From positions 1 through 22,708 of IMG/VR virus record IMGVR_UViG_3300010354_012352: a stretch of 22,708 bases of DNA; one strand, written 5' to 3'. Below are positions 7,851 through 15,937 of the stretch, piece after piece. The notes below the pieces were generated by a model. It saw only the letters and a program-made list of their open reading frames with translations, ran no database searches and had not been told where the DNA came from. The position numbers were made by a program, and so were the translations under genes. The first letter of the stretch is position 1. Every line of letters begins with the position of its first letter. Source of the DNA: a virus.

Positions 7851-8843
7851 ATGTCTGATAATTTTGTAAAAGATGCCTTGAAAAATGGAGGAAGCATTCA
7901 CCCTCTTATTTTTCCGGCAAAGTATTTAAAAGGACCTGCGATCACGAATCCATCCATCTATAATGATAATGGAACTATTCTTGTAAATCTTCGAAACATT
8001 AATTATACTCTTTATCATTCTGAAAAGCGAAAGTTTGAACACCACTGGGGTCCTCTAGTTTATATTCACCCAGAGAATGACATTAGGTTAAGAACTAATA
8101 ATGTAATGGGTGAGATTGATGAAAATATGCAACTTAAGTGGTATGATAGAATTGATACTTCTAAGTTTCCTGATAAAGAACTTTGGGACTTCGTTGGTCT
8201 TGAAGATTGTAGAATTGTTAGGTGGAACGGAAAACTTTATGTTTCGGGAGTTCGTAGAGATCTAGATACCAAAGGTACTGGTAGAATGGAACTCTCTGAG
8301 ATTGAAATTACTGAGGATGGTGTAAAAGAAGTTGCACAGTATCGCATTCCAACTCCAGGCCACGTTGGAGATGAGGGATCATACTGTGAAAAGAATTGGA
8401 TGCCAATTATTGATATGCCGTTCCATTATGTTAAGTGGACTAATGGCACAGAAGTTGTAAAGTATGACATTAAAACAAATCGCACAGAACAAGTTGTTTT
8501 AAAACAGTGGAAAGACCTTGGTACAATTGACCTTCGTGGAGGATCTCAGGTAATTCCTTATAATCATAATCATCGTTTCTGCCTCAATCATGAAACTTAC
8601 TTGACTAGAAGTGATGCAGGAAGAAAGGATGGAATTTACAGGCATCGTTTTATTGTTTGGGATAATGATTGGAATATTGTTAAAGTTTCTAGGCAGTTTT
8701 CTTTTCTGAACGCCAGTATTGAATTTGCGGTCGGTATGTGTGAGTACGGTGATGATTATCTAATTACTTTTGGATTTCAGGACAATGCTGCATATCTACT
8801 CAGAGTTTCTCAACAATTTGTAAAAGAATATATCTTCGAATAA
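7851..8843 (+). CDS. GH130/GH43-like five-bladed propeller protein
   Basis: 330 residues. The phrase FVGLEDCRIVRWNGKLYVSG (~122-141) resembles the G-x-E-D-P-R segment of GH130 (DUF377) glycoside phosphorylases and related five-bladed beta-propellers. Later segments DLRGGSQVIPYN and SIEFAVGMCEYGDDYLITFG fit further blades. GH130 members cleave or phosphorolyse beta-mannosides; whether this copy is catalytic is unknown, since the usual proline after ED is cysteine here. It is the first gene of the island, 35 bases downstream of an extended -10 promoter, and the next gene starts one base after its stop. It could trim or bind a glycan made by the following enzymes, or be a glycosyltransferase-associated lectin-like protein. 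Confidence 0.6.
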   Translation: MSDNFVKDALKNGGSIHPLIFPAKYLKGPAITNPSIYNDNGTILVNLRNINYTLYHSEKRKFEHHWGPLVYIHPENDIRLRTNNVMGEIDENMQLKWYDRIDTSKFPDKELWDFVGLEDCRIVRWNGKLYVSGVRRDLDTKGTGRMELSEIEITEDGVKEVAQYRIPTPGHVGDEGSYCEKNWMPIIDMPFHYVKWTNGTEVVKYDIKTNRTEQVVLKQWKDLGTIDLRGGSQVIPYNHNHRFCLNHETYLTRSDAGRKDGIYRHRFIVWDNDWNIVKVSRQFSFLNASIEFAVGMCEYGDDYLITFGFQDNAAYLLRVSQQFVKEYIFE

Positions 8844-8844
8844 A

Positions 8845-9402
8845 ATGAGTTTTATTAATCACGATCACGTAAATACTATCGTAAAAAAACTAGATCAGAT
8901 AATCAGTAAATATAATATTTTTATTGAATCTGGAACTTTTGGTGGAGAAACTATTGTAAATCTCAGAAATAGTTTTCAAACTTTATATACAATTGAACTA
9001 TCTGAAAAATATTATCAGTATTTTGACGAAATAAAGAACAGGGAAAAGTATTATAATATTCAAAATCTTTTTGGTGATACTGTAAAAGTTCTACCAAAGA
9101 TTCTTGAAGAACTGAAAGAATCTGATAGAGTAATCTTCTGGTTAGATGGACACTGGTCTTCTTTGGACACTGCTAAAGGAGAAAAGGATTGTCCCGTTAT
9201 TGACGAATGCACTTCAATTGATCAACTCTATAAATCAAATGAGGCGATTATTTTAATCGATGATTATCGTTTATTCGGAACTTATATTGCCGAAGATTGG
9301 TCAGATGTTACTGAAGAAAATATTCTTAAATGCTTTAAAAACTTTAAAATAGTTCAACATTTTGTTGAAGAAGATATTTTGGTACTTTATATTAAAAAAT
9401 GA
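8845..9402 (+). CDS. Class I SAM methyltransferase-like protein
   Basis: 185 residues with a Rossmann-type layout. Motif I-like FIESGTFGGETI is at ~26-37, followed by TIELSEKYYQYF, an acidic strand IFWLDGHWS near 98-106 and AIILIDDYRLFG near 134-145. The pattern (SGTFGG, IELS, LDGHWS, LIDD) is that of small FkbM/TylF-like methyltransferases common in polysaccharide clusters, which usually O-methylate sugars. It starts one base after the GH130-like gene and overlaps the next by four bases (ATGA), so it is part of a coupled operon. The acceptor is unknown; a lack of methyltransferase activity cannot be excluded. Confidence 0.6.
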   Translation: MSFINHDHVNTIVKKLDQIISKYNIFIESGTFGGETIVNLRNSFQTLYTIELSEKYYQYFDEIKNREKYYNIQNLFGDTVKVLPKILEELKESDRVIFWLDGHWSSLDTAKGEKDCPVIDECTSIDQLYKSNEAIILIDDYRLFGTYIAEDWSDVTEENILKCFKNFKIVQHFVEEDILVLYIKK

Positions 9403-10199
9403 TTTCATTTAATAAACTTGGAAATAAAGGTAGATTGGGAAATCAAATGTTCCAATATGCTGGTCTGAAAGGAATCGCAAGACATCATAACTATGATTTC
9501 TGTATTCCTTTATCTGGTATATTTGGAACTAATGATGAGAGAGTTCAGGCATCAGACGTGAACTTATATAATTTCCCAAATATAGTAAACAATACAGTTC
9601 AAATGACTAATTTTTCTACAATAGAAGAATCGACATTTGCTTTTGATGAGGAATTGTTTTATAATTGTCCAGACAGCACCAATATATTTGGATACTTGCA
9701 AACTGAAAAGTATTTCAAACATATAGAAGATGAAATCAGGGAGGACTTTAAGTTTCCTAATTTCACGCAAAAAATGTGTCAAACATATGTTGAAGGTGTA
9801 TTTGAGAAATCAGAAGTGATCGCTTTACATATTCGTAGAAGTGATTATGTTACTGATCCAAACTTTCCTCTACTAGATTTTAATTATTATCAGCGGGCAC
9901 TTGAAGTTTTAGATTTGGATCTACCTATTATTGTTCTTTCTGATGATCCTGAGTGGTGTGAAAAACAATTTTTCTTTAAGAATGAAAGATTTAAGATATC
10001 AAAATCTAATAATACTTTAGTTGATTTGTGTCTAATGAGTTTGTGTCAGTATCATATTATCGCTAACAGTTCTTATAGTTGGTGGGGTGCTTGGTTGGCA
10101 GATTCTAAGAAAGTAGTTGCTCCTAAAAAATGGTTCTCTGGAGACCTATCTGATTGGGACACTAAAGATTTATACTGTCCTGAATGGATTTCTATATAG
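9399..10199 (+). CDS. GT11 family alpha-1,2-fucosyltransferase-like protein
   Basis: 266 residues. It carries the GT11 hallmarks in order: GRLGNQMFQYAG (11-22), LHIRRSDYV (~142-150; the HxRRxDY GDP-fucose-binding motif), SDDPEWC (~187) and ANSSYSWWGAWLA (~222-234). GT11 enzymes move fucose from GDP-fucose to galactose or similar acceptors in O-antigens and capsules. Length is slightly short of the usual ~280-300. No GDP-fucose synthesis genes are in the window, so the donor would come from the host or from elsewhere in the phage genome. The ATG overlaps the previous stop by four bases. Confidence 0.85.
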   Translation: MISFNKLGNKGRLGNQMFQYAGLKGIARHHNYDFCIPLSGIFGTNDERVQASDVNLYNFPNIVNNTVQMTNFSTIEESTFAFDEELFYNCPDSTNIFGYLQTEKYFKHIEDEIREDFKFPNFTQKMCQTYVEGVFEKSEVIALHIRRSDYVTDPNFPLLDFNYYQRALEVLDLDLPIIVLSDDPEWCEKQFFFKNERFKISKSNNTLVDLCLMSLCQYHIIANSSYSWWGAWLADSKKVVAPKKWFSGDLSDWDTKDLYCPEWISI

Positions 10200-10232
10200 T
10201 TATATTAAAAATAGTTATTTTTTGAGTTGTTT

Positions 10233-12419
10233 ATGAACATTTCAGTAATTTGTGCGTGTAAAAATCGTTCTAATGCCCTTAGAGTATCCTTATCATCTTG
10301 GTTACTTCGTGATGAAATTAAGGAAATTATTATTGTTGATTGGAATTCTGATGAACCAATCAATTATCTAACTAAGTTGGATAAGAGAATTAAAATTGTC
10401 AGAGTTGAGGATGAAAAGTATTTTAATCAACCTCAACCTTTAAACTTGGCTCTCAGTATGACTACTGGAGACTATATTTTAAAATTAGATACTGATTATA
10501 TTATCAATCCCTACAAAGAATTTTTTGAAAACTATATTCCCAGTGAATCATCTTTTGTTTCAGGAAATCAATCGGTAGATAGCCCAGAATTTATAGATCC
10601 CAAAACTGGGAATTCTATGATTGATATGACCAATATGTCCATACAAGAAATAGCAGATTATGTTAATACATATTCTCATTTCTATAAATTTTTAACTGGA
10701 ATGTTGTTTGTTTCCAAAGAAAATTTACTTAGCATTGGTGGGTATAATGAGACTTTTACTAAGTATTATGCTTTTGAAGATGATGAAATATGTCAAAGAC
10801 TAGAGTTGTATGGATTGGATCATATTAAGTTAAAATATGATTATAATATGATTCACATTCCTCATTCTGATCATAAGAGGTTTGAGAATTTTAGGGGATT
10901 TATTGAGTCTAAATCGAGCACAGATTTAGACTCAATGCCTGATTGTGAATATAAATGGCAAACTGAATACTTTATTGCACAGAAGCATATTGATAATAAT
11001 AAAAAAATGTGTTCTGAGATAAAAAATTATTATGTTAAGCCAAGAACAAAGTGGGATATAAGTAACATTGATGATCAAAATTATTTTGCCAAAAAAATAA
11101 TAGATGATAAGTTGGATGGATTTCCTCCTGCATACTACGTTTCATTGGAAGAAAGTCAAGAAAGAAGAGACAATCTTGAATCTCAATTTGGATTTTATGG
11201 TATTAATCTTACAGGAATTATTTCAAAAAGATTTTCTGAGTGTGACGATATAGTATATGGAAAATATCTTGCAAGTTTAAATGAAGGGACTACTGGATGT
11301 GTAATATCTCACCTAAAAGCAATTAAGCAATGGTATGATACAACTGATCAAGAGTATGGATTCTTCTGTGAAGATGATCTAAGTTTAGAGACAGTTGATT
11401 ATTGGAATTTTACTTGGAAAGAATTTATTGATACCATTCCAGATGACGCTGATTGTGTTCAATTATTTGCAATACGTGGTGAGTATGATACATTTGAACT
11501 TCGTGAAAGATATTGGGATGATTGGGGTGCTTCTGCCTATATTGTTAGAAGAGAATATGCAAAGAGATTAATTGATACTTATATTCGTGATGATGGATAT
11601 TGTCTTGAAATTCCCAATCAAACTACTATGCCTTTGATTGAAAATATTCTTTTTGCTAGTTTAGGTAAGTGTTATACCATACCATTATTTGTAGAAGAAG
11701 TTAAGTTCCAATCTACATTTGTAGGAAAAGATGATGATGTAAATGATGGGCAGAAAAAGAATCATTATGTATCTCATAAAAAAGTTTTAGAATGGTGGAA
11801 AGGAAAAACAACTTTAGTAGAAAATACAAGTGTTTCTAAAGTTCAAATTCATAATAAAAATTTGACACTAACTGATTTATTTGAGTCTGGTAATTACAAT
11901 ACCGATAAAAGTGATCTTGGATATCTTGAACATTTTTATGATGATTTCTTTATTAAATTCAAAGAAACATCGATTACTATGATGGAAATTGGTGTTTATA
12001 ATGGAGGATCTATTAAACTTTGGAAAGATTATTTAAATTCTGAAAGTAAAATATACGCTGCAGATATAGAATATTTTGACCATCTTGAAGGAACGTATTC
12101 TGTTATGGGTGATATGTATTCTGATCAGCAAGTATCTAAATTTCCTAATGATTATTTTGATCTAATCATTGATGACGGACCTCATTCTTTTGAATCTTTT
12201 ATTTTGTTAATTCAGAAATATTTTTCCAAAATCAAGCAAGGTGGAACTTTAATTGTAGAGGATGTTATTTATACTGAGTGGGTTGAACCTCTTGTTAAGA
12301 TGGCAGAATTAATTGGATACTCTGATGTTAAAGTTGTAAATATGACTGAAAAACAAAAGACCCAAGAGTTATTTGAACGCTGGAGGGGTGGATTGTACAT
12401 CCTAAATATTACAAAATGA
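10233..12419 (+). CDS. Trifunctional GT2-GT25-methyltransferase fusion
   Basis: 728 residues from ATG 10233; an upstream in-frame TTG at 10227 would add two residues and is less likely. Three modules are visible. (1) GT2-like, ~1-260: ISVICACKNRS, IIIVDWNSDEP, a D-x-D (LKLDTDY, ~85) and FEDDEICQRL (~181). (2) GT25-like, ~300-530: YYVSLEESQERRDNL, GCVISHLKA (~355) and FFCEDDLSL (~377). (3) Class I methyltransferase, ~560-728: GNYNTDKSDLGYLEHFY, MEIGVYNGGS (~583), LIIDDGPHSF (~645) and GGTLIVEDV, resembling TylF/MycE-type sugar O-methyltransferases. Such a chain could add two sugars and methylate one. GT25 includes LPS galactosyltransferases and collagen galactosyltransferases. The Shine-Dalgarno is weak. 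Module calls are by motif; substrates are unknown. Confidence 0.8.
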   Translation: MNISVICACKNRSNALRVSLSSWLLRDEIKEIIIVDWNSDEPINYLTKLDKRIKIVRVEDEKYFNQPQPLNLALSMTTGDYILKLDTDYIINPYKEFFENYIPSESSFVSGNQSVDSPEFIDPKTGNSMIDMTNMSIQEIADYVNTYSHFYKFLTGMLFVSKENLLSIGGYNETFTKYYAFEDDEICQRLELYGLDHIKLKYDYNMIHIPHSDHKRFENFRGFIESKSSTDLDSMPDCEYKWQTEYFIAQKHIDNNKKMCSEIKNYYVKPRTKWDISNIDDQNYFAKKIIDDKLDGFPPAYYVSLEESQERRDNLESQFGFYGINLTGIISKRFSECDDIVYGKYLASLNEGTTGCVISHLKAIKQWYDTTDQEYGFFCEDDLSLETVDYWNFTWKEFIDTIPDDADCVQLFAIRGEYDTFELRERYWDDWGASAYIVRREYAKRLIDTYIRDDGYCLEIPNQTTMPLIENILFASLGKCYTIPLFVEEVKFQSTFVGKDDDVNDGQKKNHYVSHKKVLEWWKGKTTLVENTSVSKVQIHNKNLTLTDLFESGNYNTDKSDLGYLEHFYDDFFIKFKETSITMMEIGVYNGGSIKLWKDYLNSESKIYAADIEYFDHLEGTYSVMGDMYSDQQVSKFPNDYFDLIIDDGPHSFESFILLIQKYFSKIKQGGTLIVEDVIYTEWVEPLVKMAELIGYSDVKVVNMTEKQKTQELFERWRGGLYILNITK

Positions 12420-12451
12420 AATACTTTATTTCAACACTGATTTAGATTAAT

Positions 12452-14593
12452 ATGGCACATCAAGAACAAAAAGATTTCGTAGAAAAATTAAGAAATAGTT
12501 TTTCAGAGTTTTTTACTAACAAAAAAGTTTTAGAAATTGGAAGTCTAAACATAAATGGATCTATTAGAGAATTTTTTGATAACTGTAAATATACAGGAAT
12601 AGATGTTGGTTTTGGTGATGGTGTTGATATAGTTTGTGAGGGGCAAAATTATAAAGCCTCTGACGATACTTATGACGTTGTTCTTTCTGCAGAATGTTTT
12701 GAGCATAATCCATATTGGTTAGAAACATTTAAAAATATGATCCGTTTATGTAAAAACAACGGACTAGTATTCTTTACTTGTGCAACAGATGGTAGACCAG
12801 AACACGGAACATCTAAAACAACACCATTAGATTCTCCATTGACAGTTAATCTTGGTTGGGATTATTATCGTAATTTAAATGAAAAAAACTTTACTGATGA
12901 AATAAATTTTGATGATTATTTTTCAGAATACCAATTTGAAATTAATGAAGAACATAAAGACTTATATTTTTGGGGCATAGTTAATAAGGGAGTAAGTAAA
13001 AACATTCAAATTGACAAATCAAAAAATAAAGAGTATGATAGTAACATTGGAAAAAATGTTTATAAAGAAGATATGATAAGTGTTTCTCCATATGAAAAAG
13101 TTCATAATGTAGTGGATTGTTTTCAATACAATAATGAAAAAGAATTACTTGAGCTTAGGGTAAAATTATTAAAAGATCAAGTTGATTTATTCTTGATCTT
13201 TGAAGGAAATTATACACACGATGGAAGTCCAAAAGAATTTACTTGTAATAGAGTAATTGATGAACTTGGATTGCCAAAGAGTAAAATAAGAGTCTTTGAA
13301 ATTGATCTTTCTGATCCAGGAAAACCATCTACTTTTGATTTAAACTATAATCCTCAACAAAAGGTAGGAAGTATAGAGAGAATTCAAAGAGATTATTTGA
13401 ATAATATTTTAGATGAATTTGATGATGACACAGTCTTTATAGTTAGTGATTGTGATGAAATTATTAATTCAACAAATGTAAAATTTGTTTCTGAAATAGC
13501 TAGATCGAATAAAGATTTTGTATTTAAAATTCCTCTGGTTCATCTTGAGGGTAGAGCAGATTATAGGGTTCATTATTTGAATTCTAAATCTTATCCTTGG
13601 GACAGATCTATGTTTGTTTGTACCAAGAAAGTTTTAGAAAAAAATCCTGCTACCCATATTAGATCTGAATTTCTCAGAAAAGGATATGAGATTAGGTATG
13701 TAACTCATGGCGGAGAAATTTGTCAGGATTTAGGTTGGAATTTTAGTTGGATGGGAACTAATGAAGACCGAGTTAATAAATTTAAAACATTATGTGATAT
13801 TAAAAATGATTTTATTTCTTCATTAGCATCTGGTTATGATTATGATGAGCTTATAACGTATATTCAGAATTATACTTTTGAAGATGGTGGACATTCTTGC
13901 TATGGAAACTTCAAAGTTATTTTGAAAAAATATTCTATTTTAGAATTACCTCCAATAATCTTTAGTCTTCCTAGGGTTGAACAGTATCTTATTCCAGATA
14001 TTGTCGATTTAAAAAATAGTAAGAACGAAGAACTTACAAAACTTATGAATACTTATTCTCTGGATACTGAGAATGCGGAGAATAATTTTAACCTTGGTGT
14101 ATGGTATGAAGATGAGGGACATACTGCTCCCGCACTATCTTATTTTTTGAGATGTGCTGAGAGGGCAACTGATAATAATCTTGCATATGAAGCGTTAATT
14201 AGATCTTCTTATTGCTATCAGAAGCAAGGAACTAGAGACGGAAGTGCAAAATCTTTGTTGGAACAAGCATTATGTTTAATGCCAGAAAGACCAGAAGCTT
14301 ATTTCCTTTTGAGTAGATTTGCTGAGAGAAGACAGTGGTGGCAGGATTGTTATATTCATGCTGATAGAGGATTGAGGTATTCTGATTTTAATTCAGTACC
14401 TCTTAAAACCTGTGTTGAATATCCTGGCAAATATGGATTATTATTTGAAAAAGCAGTTGGTGCCTGGTGGTGGGGGAAAGTTGATGAGGCAAGAGATCTT
14501 CTTTTAGACGTTAAAAATAATTATGATGTTAATGAATATCATAAAAAGCAACTTGAGGAAAACCTTAAGAGACTTAAGATTACTATTGAATAA
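12452..14593 (+). CDS. Methyltransferase-GT17-TPR fusion protein
   Basis: 713 residues. Residues ~1-190 form a class I methyltransferase (KVLEIGSLNINGSIREFF, YTGIDV, YDVVLSAECFEHNPYW). Residues ~205-480 match GT17, the family of beta-1,4-N-acetylglucosaminyltransferase MGAT3: VVDCFQYNNEKELLELRV (~219), LFLIFEGNYTHDGSPKEF, FIVSDCDEI (~328) and GWNFSWMG. Residues ~540-713 form TPR-like helical repeats (NFNLGVWYEDEG, ALSYFLRCAERA, AKSLLEQALCLMPERPEAY), perhaps for protein contacts. The N-terminal module is nearly duplicated in the next gene. It follows the GT2-GT25 gene after a 32-base gap with no clear promoter. Module calls are firm to moderate; the acceptor is unknown. Confidence 0.8.
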   Translation: MAHQEQKDFVEKLRNSFSEFFTNKKVLEIGSLNINGSIREFFDNCKYTGIDVGFGDGVDIVCEGQNYKASDDTYDVVLSAECFEHNPYWLETFKNMIRLCKNNGLVFFTCATDGRPEHGTSKTTPLDSPLTVNLGWDYYRNLNEKNFTDEINFDDYFSEYQFEINEEHKDLYFWGIVNKGVSKNIQIDKSKNKEYDSNIGKNVYKEDMISVSPYEKVHNVVDCFQYNNEKELLELRVKLLKDQVDLFLIFEGNYTHDGSPKEFTCNRVIDELGLPKSKIRVFEIDLSDPGKPSTFDLNYNPQQKVGSIERIQRDYLNNILDEFDDDTVFIVSDCDEIINSTNVKFVSEIARSNKDFVFKIPLVHLEGRADYRVHYLNSKSYPWDRSMFVCTKKVLEKNPATHIRSEFLRKGYEIRYVTHGGEICQDLGWNFSWMGTNEDRVNKFKTLCDIKNDFISSLASGYDYDELITYIQNYTFEDGGHSCYGNFKVILKKYSILELPPIIFSLPRVEQYLIPDIVDLKNSKNEELTKLMNTYSLDTENAENNFNLGVWYEDEGHTAPALSYFLRCAERATDNNLAYEALIRSSYCYQKQGTRDGSAKSLLEQALCLMPERPEAYFLLSRFAERRQWWQDCYIHADRGLRYSDFNSVPLKTCVEYPGKYGLLFEKAVGAWWWGKVDEARDLLLDVKNNYDVNEYHKKQLEENLKRLKITIE

Positions 14594-14602
14594 TACTATT
14601 CT

Positions 14603-15934
14603 ATGTCATATAATCATCAAATAACTTTTGTAGAAAACTTAAAAAAAAGTTATCCCGAATTTTTTAAAAATCGAAGTGTTTTAGAAATTGGAAGTCTAAA
14701 CATTAATGGATCTATAAGGAATTCTTTTGAAAATTGTTTATATGTTGGAATTGATGTTAGGGGTGGAGAGTGTGTAGACGTTGTCTGTAATGGTAAAAAT
14801 TATAGAGCTCCTAACGAAACTTATGATGTTATTTGTTCCTTAGGTTCTTTTGAATACAATCCAGATTGGATTGCAACATTTAAAAATATGATCAGAATGT
14901 GTGTTCCTGGAGGACTGGTATTCTTTACTTGTTCTACTGAAAGCACTTCTGATCAAGAAAATGTACAAAAAACTTTAGAAAGTATTCCCCTGGAGACGGG
15001 GGATGAATGGGGTAACTACTATAAAAATTTAAAAGAAAGTGATTTTCATAATCATATAAATTTTGAAGATCACTTTGGTGATTTTTATTTTAACGTTGAT
15101 GAAGAATCAAAAGACTTAGTTTTTTATGGAGTAAAGAAAGGTAAGGTAAAAGAAAAGAAACCAATTCCTATGATTGGAATTCCAATAGTAAATGGATTTC
15201 ATTGGATTGAAAGACTTATTGATAGCATAGATTATCCTACCGATAAGGTTTTTATATTTGATAATAATGGTAGAGGTGAACTGACAAAAGATCTAGATAA
15301 TCTTGCTAAAAAGACATATACTTTCATTAAGGAAATAAAAGTATGTCACCTTCCAGCAAATATTGGAGTTGCTGGATCTTGGAATATGATTATTAAGTGT
15401 GGTATGAAATGTCCATATTGGATTATTTCAAATCACGATATTGCATTTACTCCTGGATTTTTGGAGAATTTTATTTCTAAGGCAGAGGACAAGGAAGTCG
15501 GTATTGTTCACGGTGGAGTTCGTGGGGCCTGGGATCTATTTCTTTTGAAGGACTGGGTGGTCCAGGAATGTGGATTGTTTGATGAAAACTTCTATCCAGC
15601 TTATGTTGAAGATTGTGATTATTTTATAAGAACAATGCTGAAAGGAATAAAAAAAGCAAATGCAGATCTTCATTATCTACACGGTGAAAAAGATTATGAA
15701 ACTACCGGATCGCAAACTTGGAGACAAGATCCTTCATTGAAGGATAAATTATATCATAGTCGTTATGTTAATGAAGTTTCATATATGTACTCTAAGTGGG
15801 GTCCCGAATGGCATAAGGGATTAGATTGGGTTGATACTAATCCATACAAACATCCCTTTGATAATAAGGAACTTCCTTTAAATTATACGACCTATGATTT
15901 AAACTTTGTAAGAGAAAAACATTTAGGATTTTAA
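14603..15934 (+). CDS. Methyltransferase-GT2 fusion protein
   Basis: 443 residues. The N-terminal ~185 residues are a paralogue of the preceding gene's methyltransferase, with VLEIGSLNINGSIR intact. The segment SAECFEHNPYW has become SLGSFEYNPDW, losing the Glu-Cys and His, so its activity may differ. From ~190 a GT2-like domain follows: IPMIGIPIVNGFHWIERL, VFIFDNNGRGE, LPANIGVAGSWNMI, ISNHDIAFTPGFLENF (~275) and AYVEDCDYFIRTMLKG (~335). It lies nine bases after the previous stop. This pair of genes shows one methyltransferase head joined to two different glycosyltransferases, suggesting that the head is a shared functional or docking module of the same pathway. Confidence 0.8.
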   Translation: MSYNHQITFVENLKKSYPEFFKNRSVLEIGSLNINGSIRNSFENCLYVGIDVRGGECVDVVCNGKNYRAPNETYDVICSLGSFEYNPDWIATFKNMIRMCVPGGLVFFTCSTESTSDQENVQKTLESIPLETGDEWGNYYKNLKESDFHNHINFEDHFGDFYFNVDEESKDLVFYGVKKGKVKEKKPIPMIGIPIVNGFHWIERLIDSIDYPTDKVFIFDNNGRGELTKDLDNLAKKTYTFIKEIKVCHLPANIGVAGSWNMIIKCGMKCPYWIISNHDIAFTPGFLENFISKAEDKEVGIVHGGVRGAWDLFLLKDWVVQECGLFDENFYPAYVEDCDYFIRTMLKGIKKANADLHYLHGEKDYETTGSQTWRQDPSLKDKLYHSRYVNEVSYMYSKWGPEWHKGLDWVDTNPYKHPFDNKELPLNYTTYDLNFVREKHLGF

Positions 15935-15937
15935 CAT

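Noticed and set aside
10233-12419. GT25 domain as collagen lysine galactosyltransferase acting on the collagen-like fibre
   Set aside because: The visible Gly-X-Y triplets contain Gln, Thr, Leu, Ile, Val, Asn and Arg but no Lys, so there is no hydroxylysine site; no lysyl hydroxylase is in the window.
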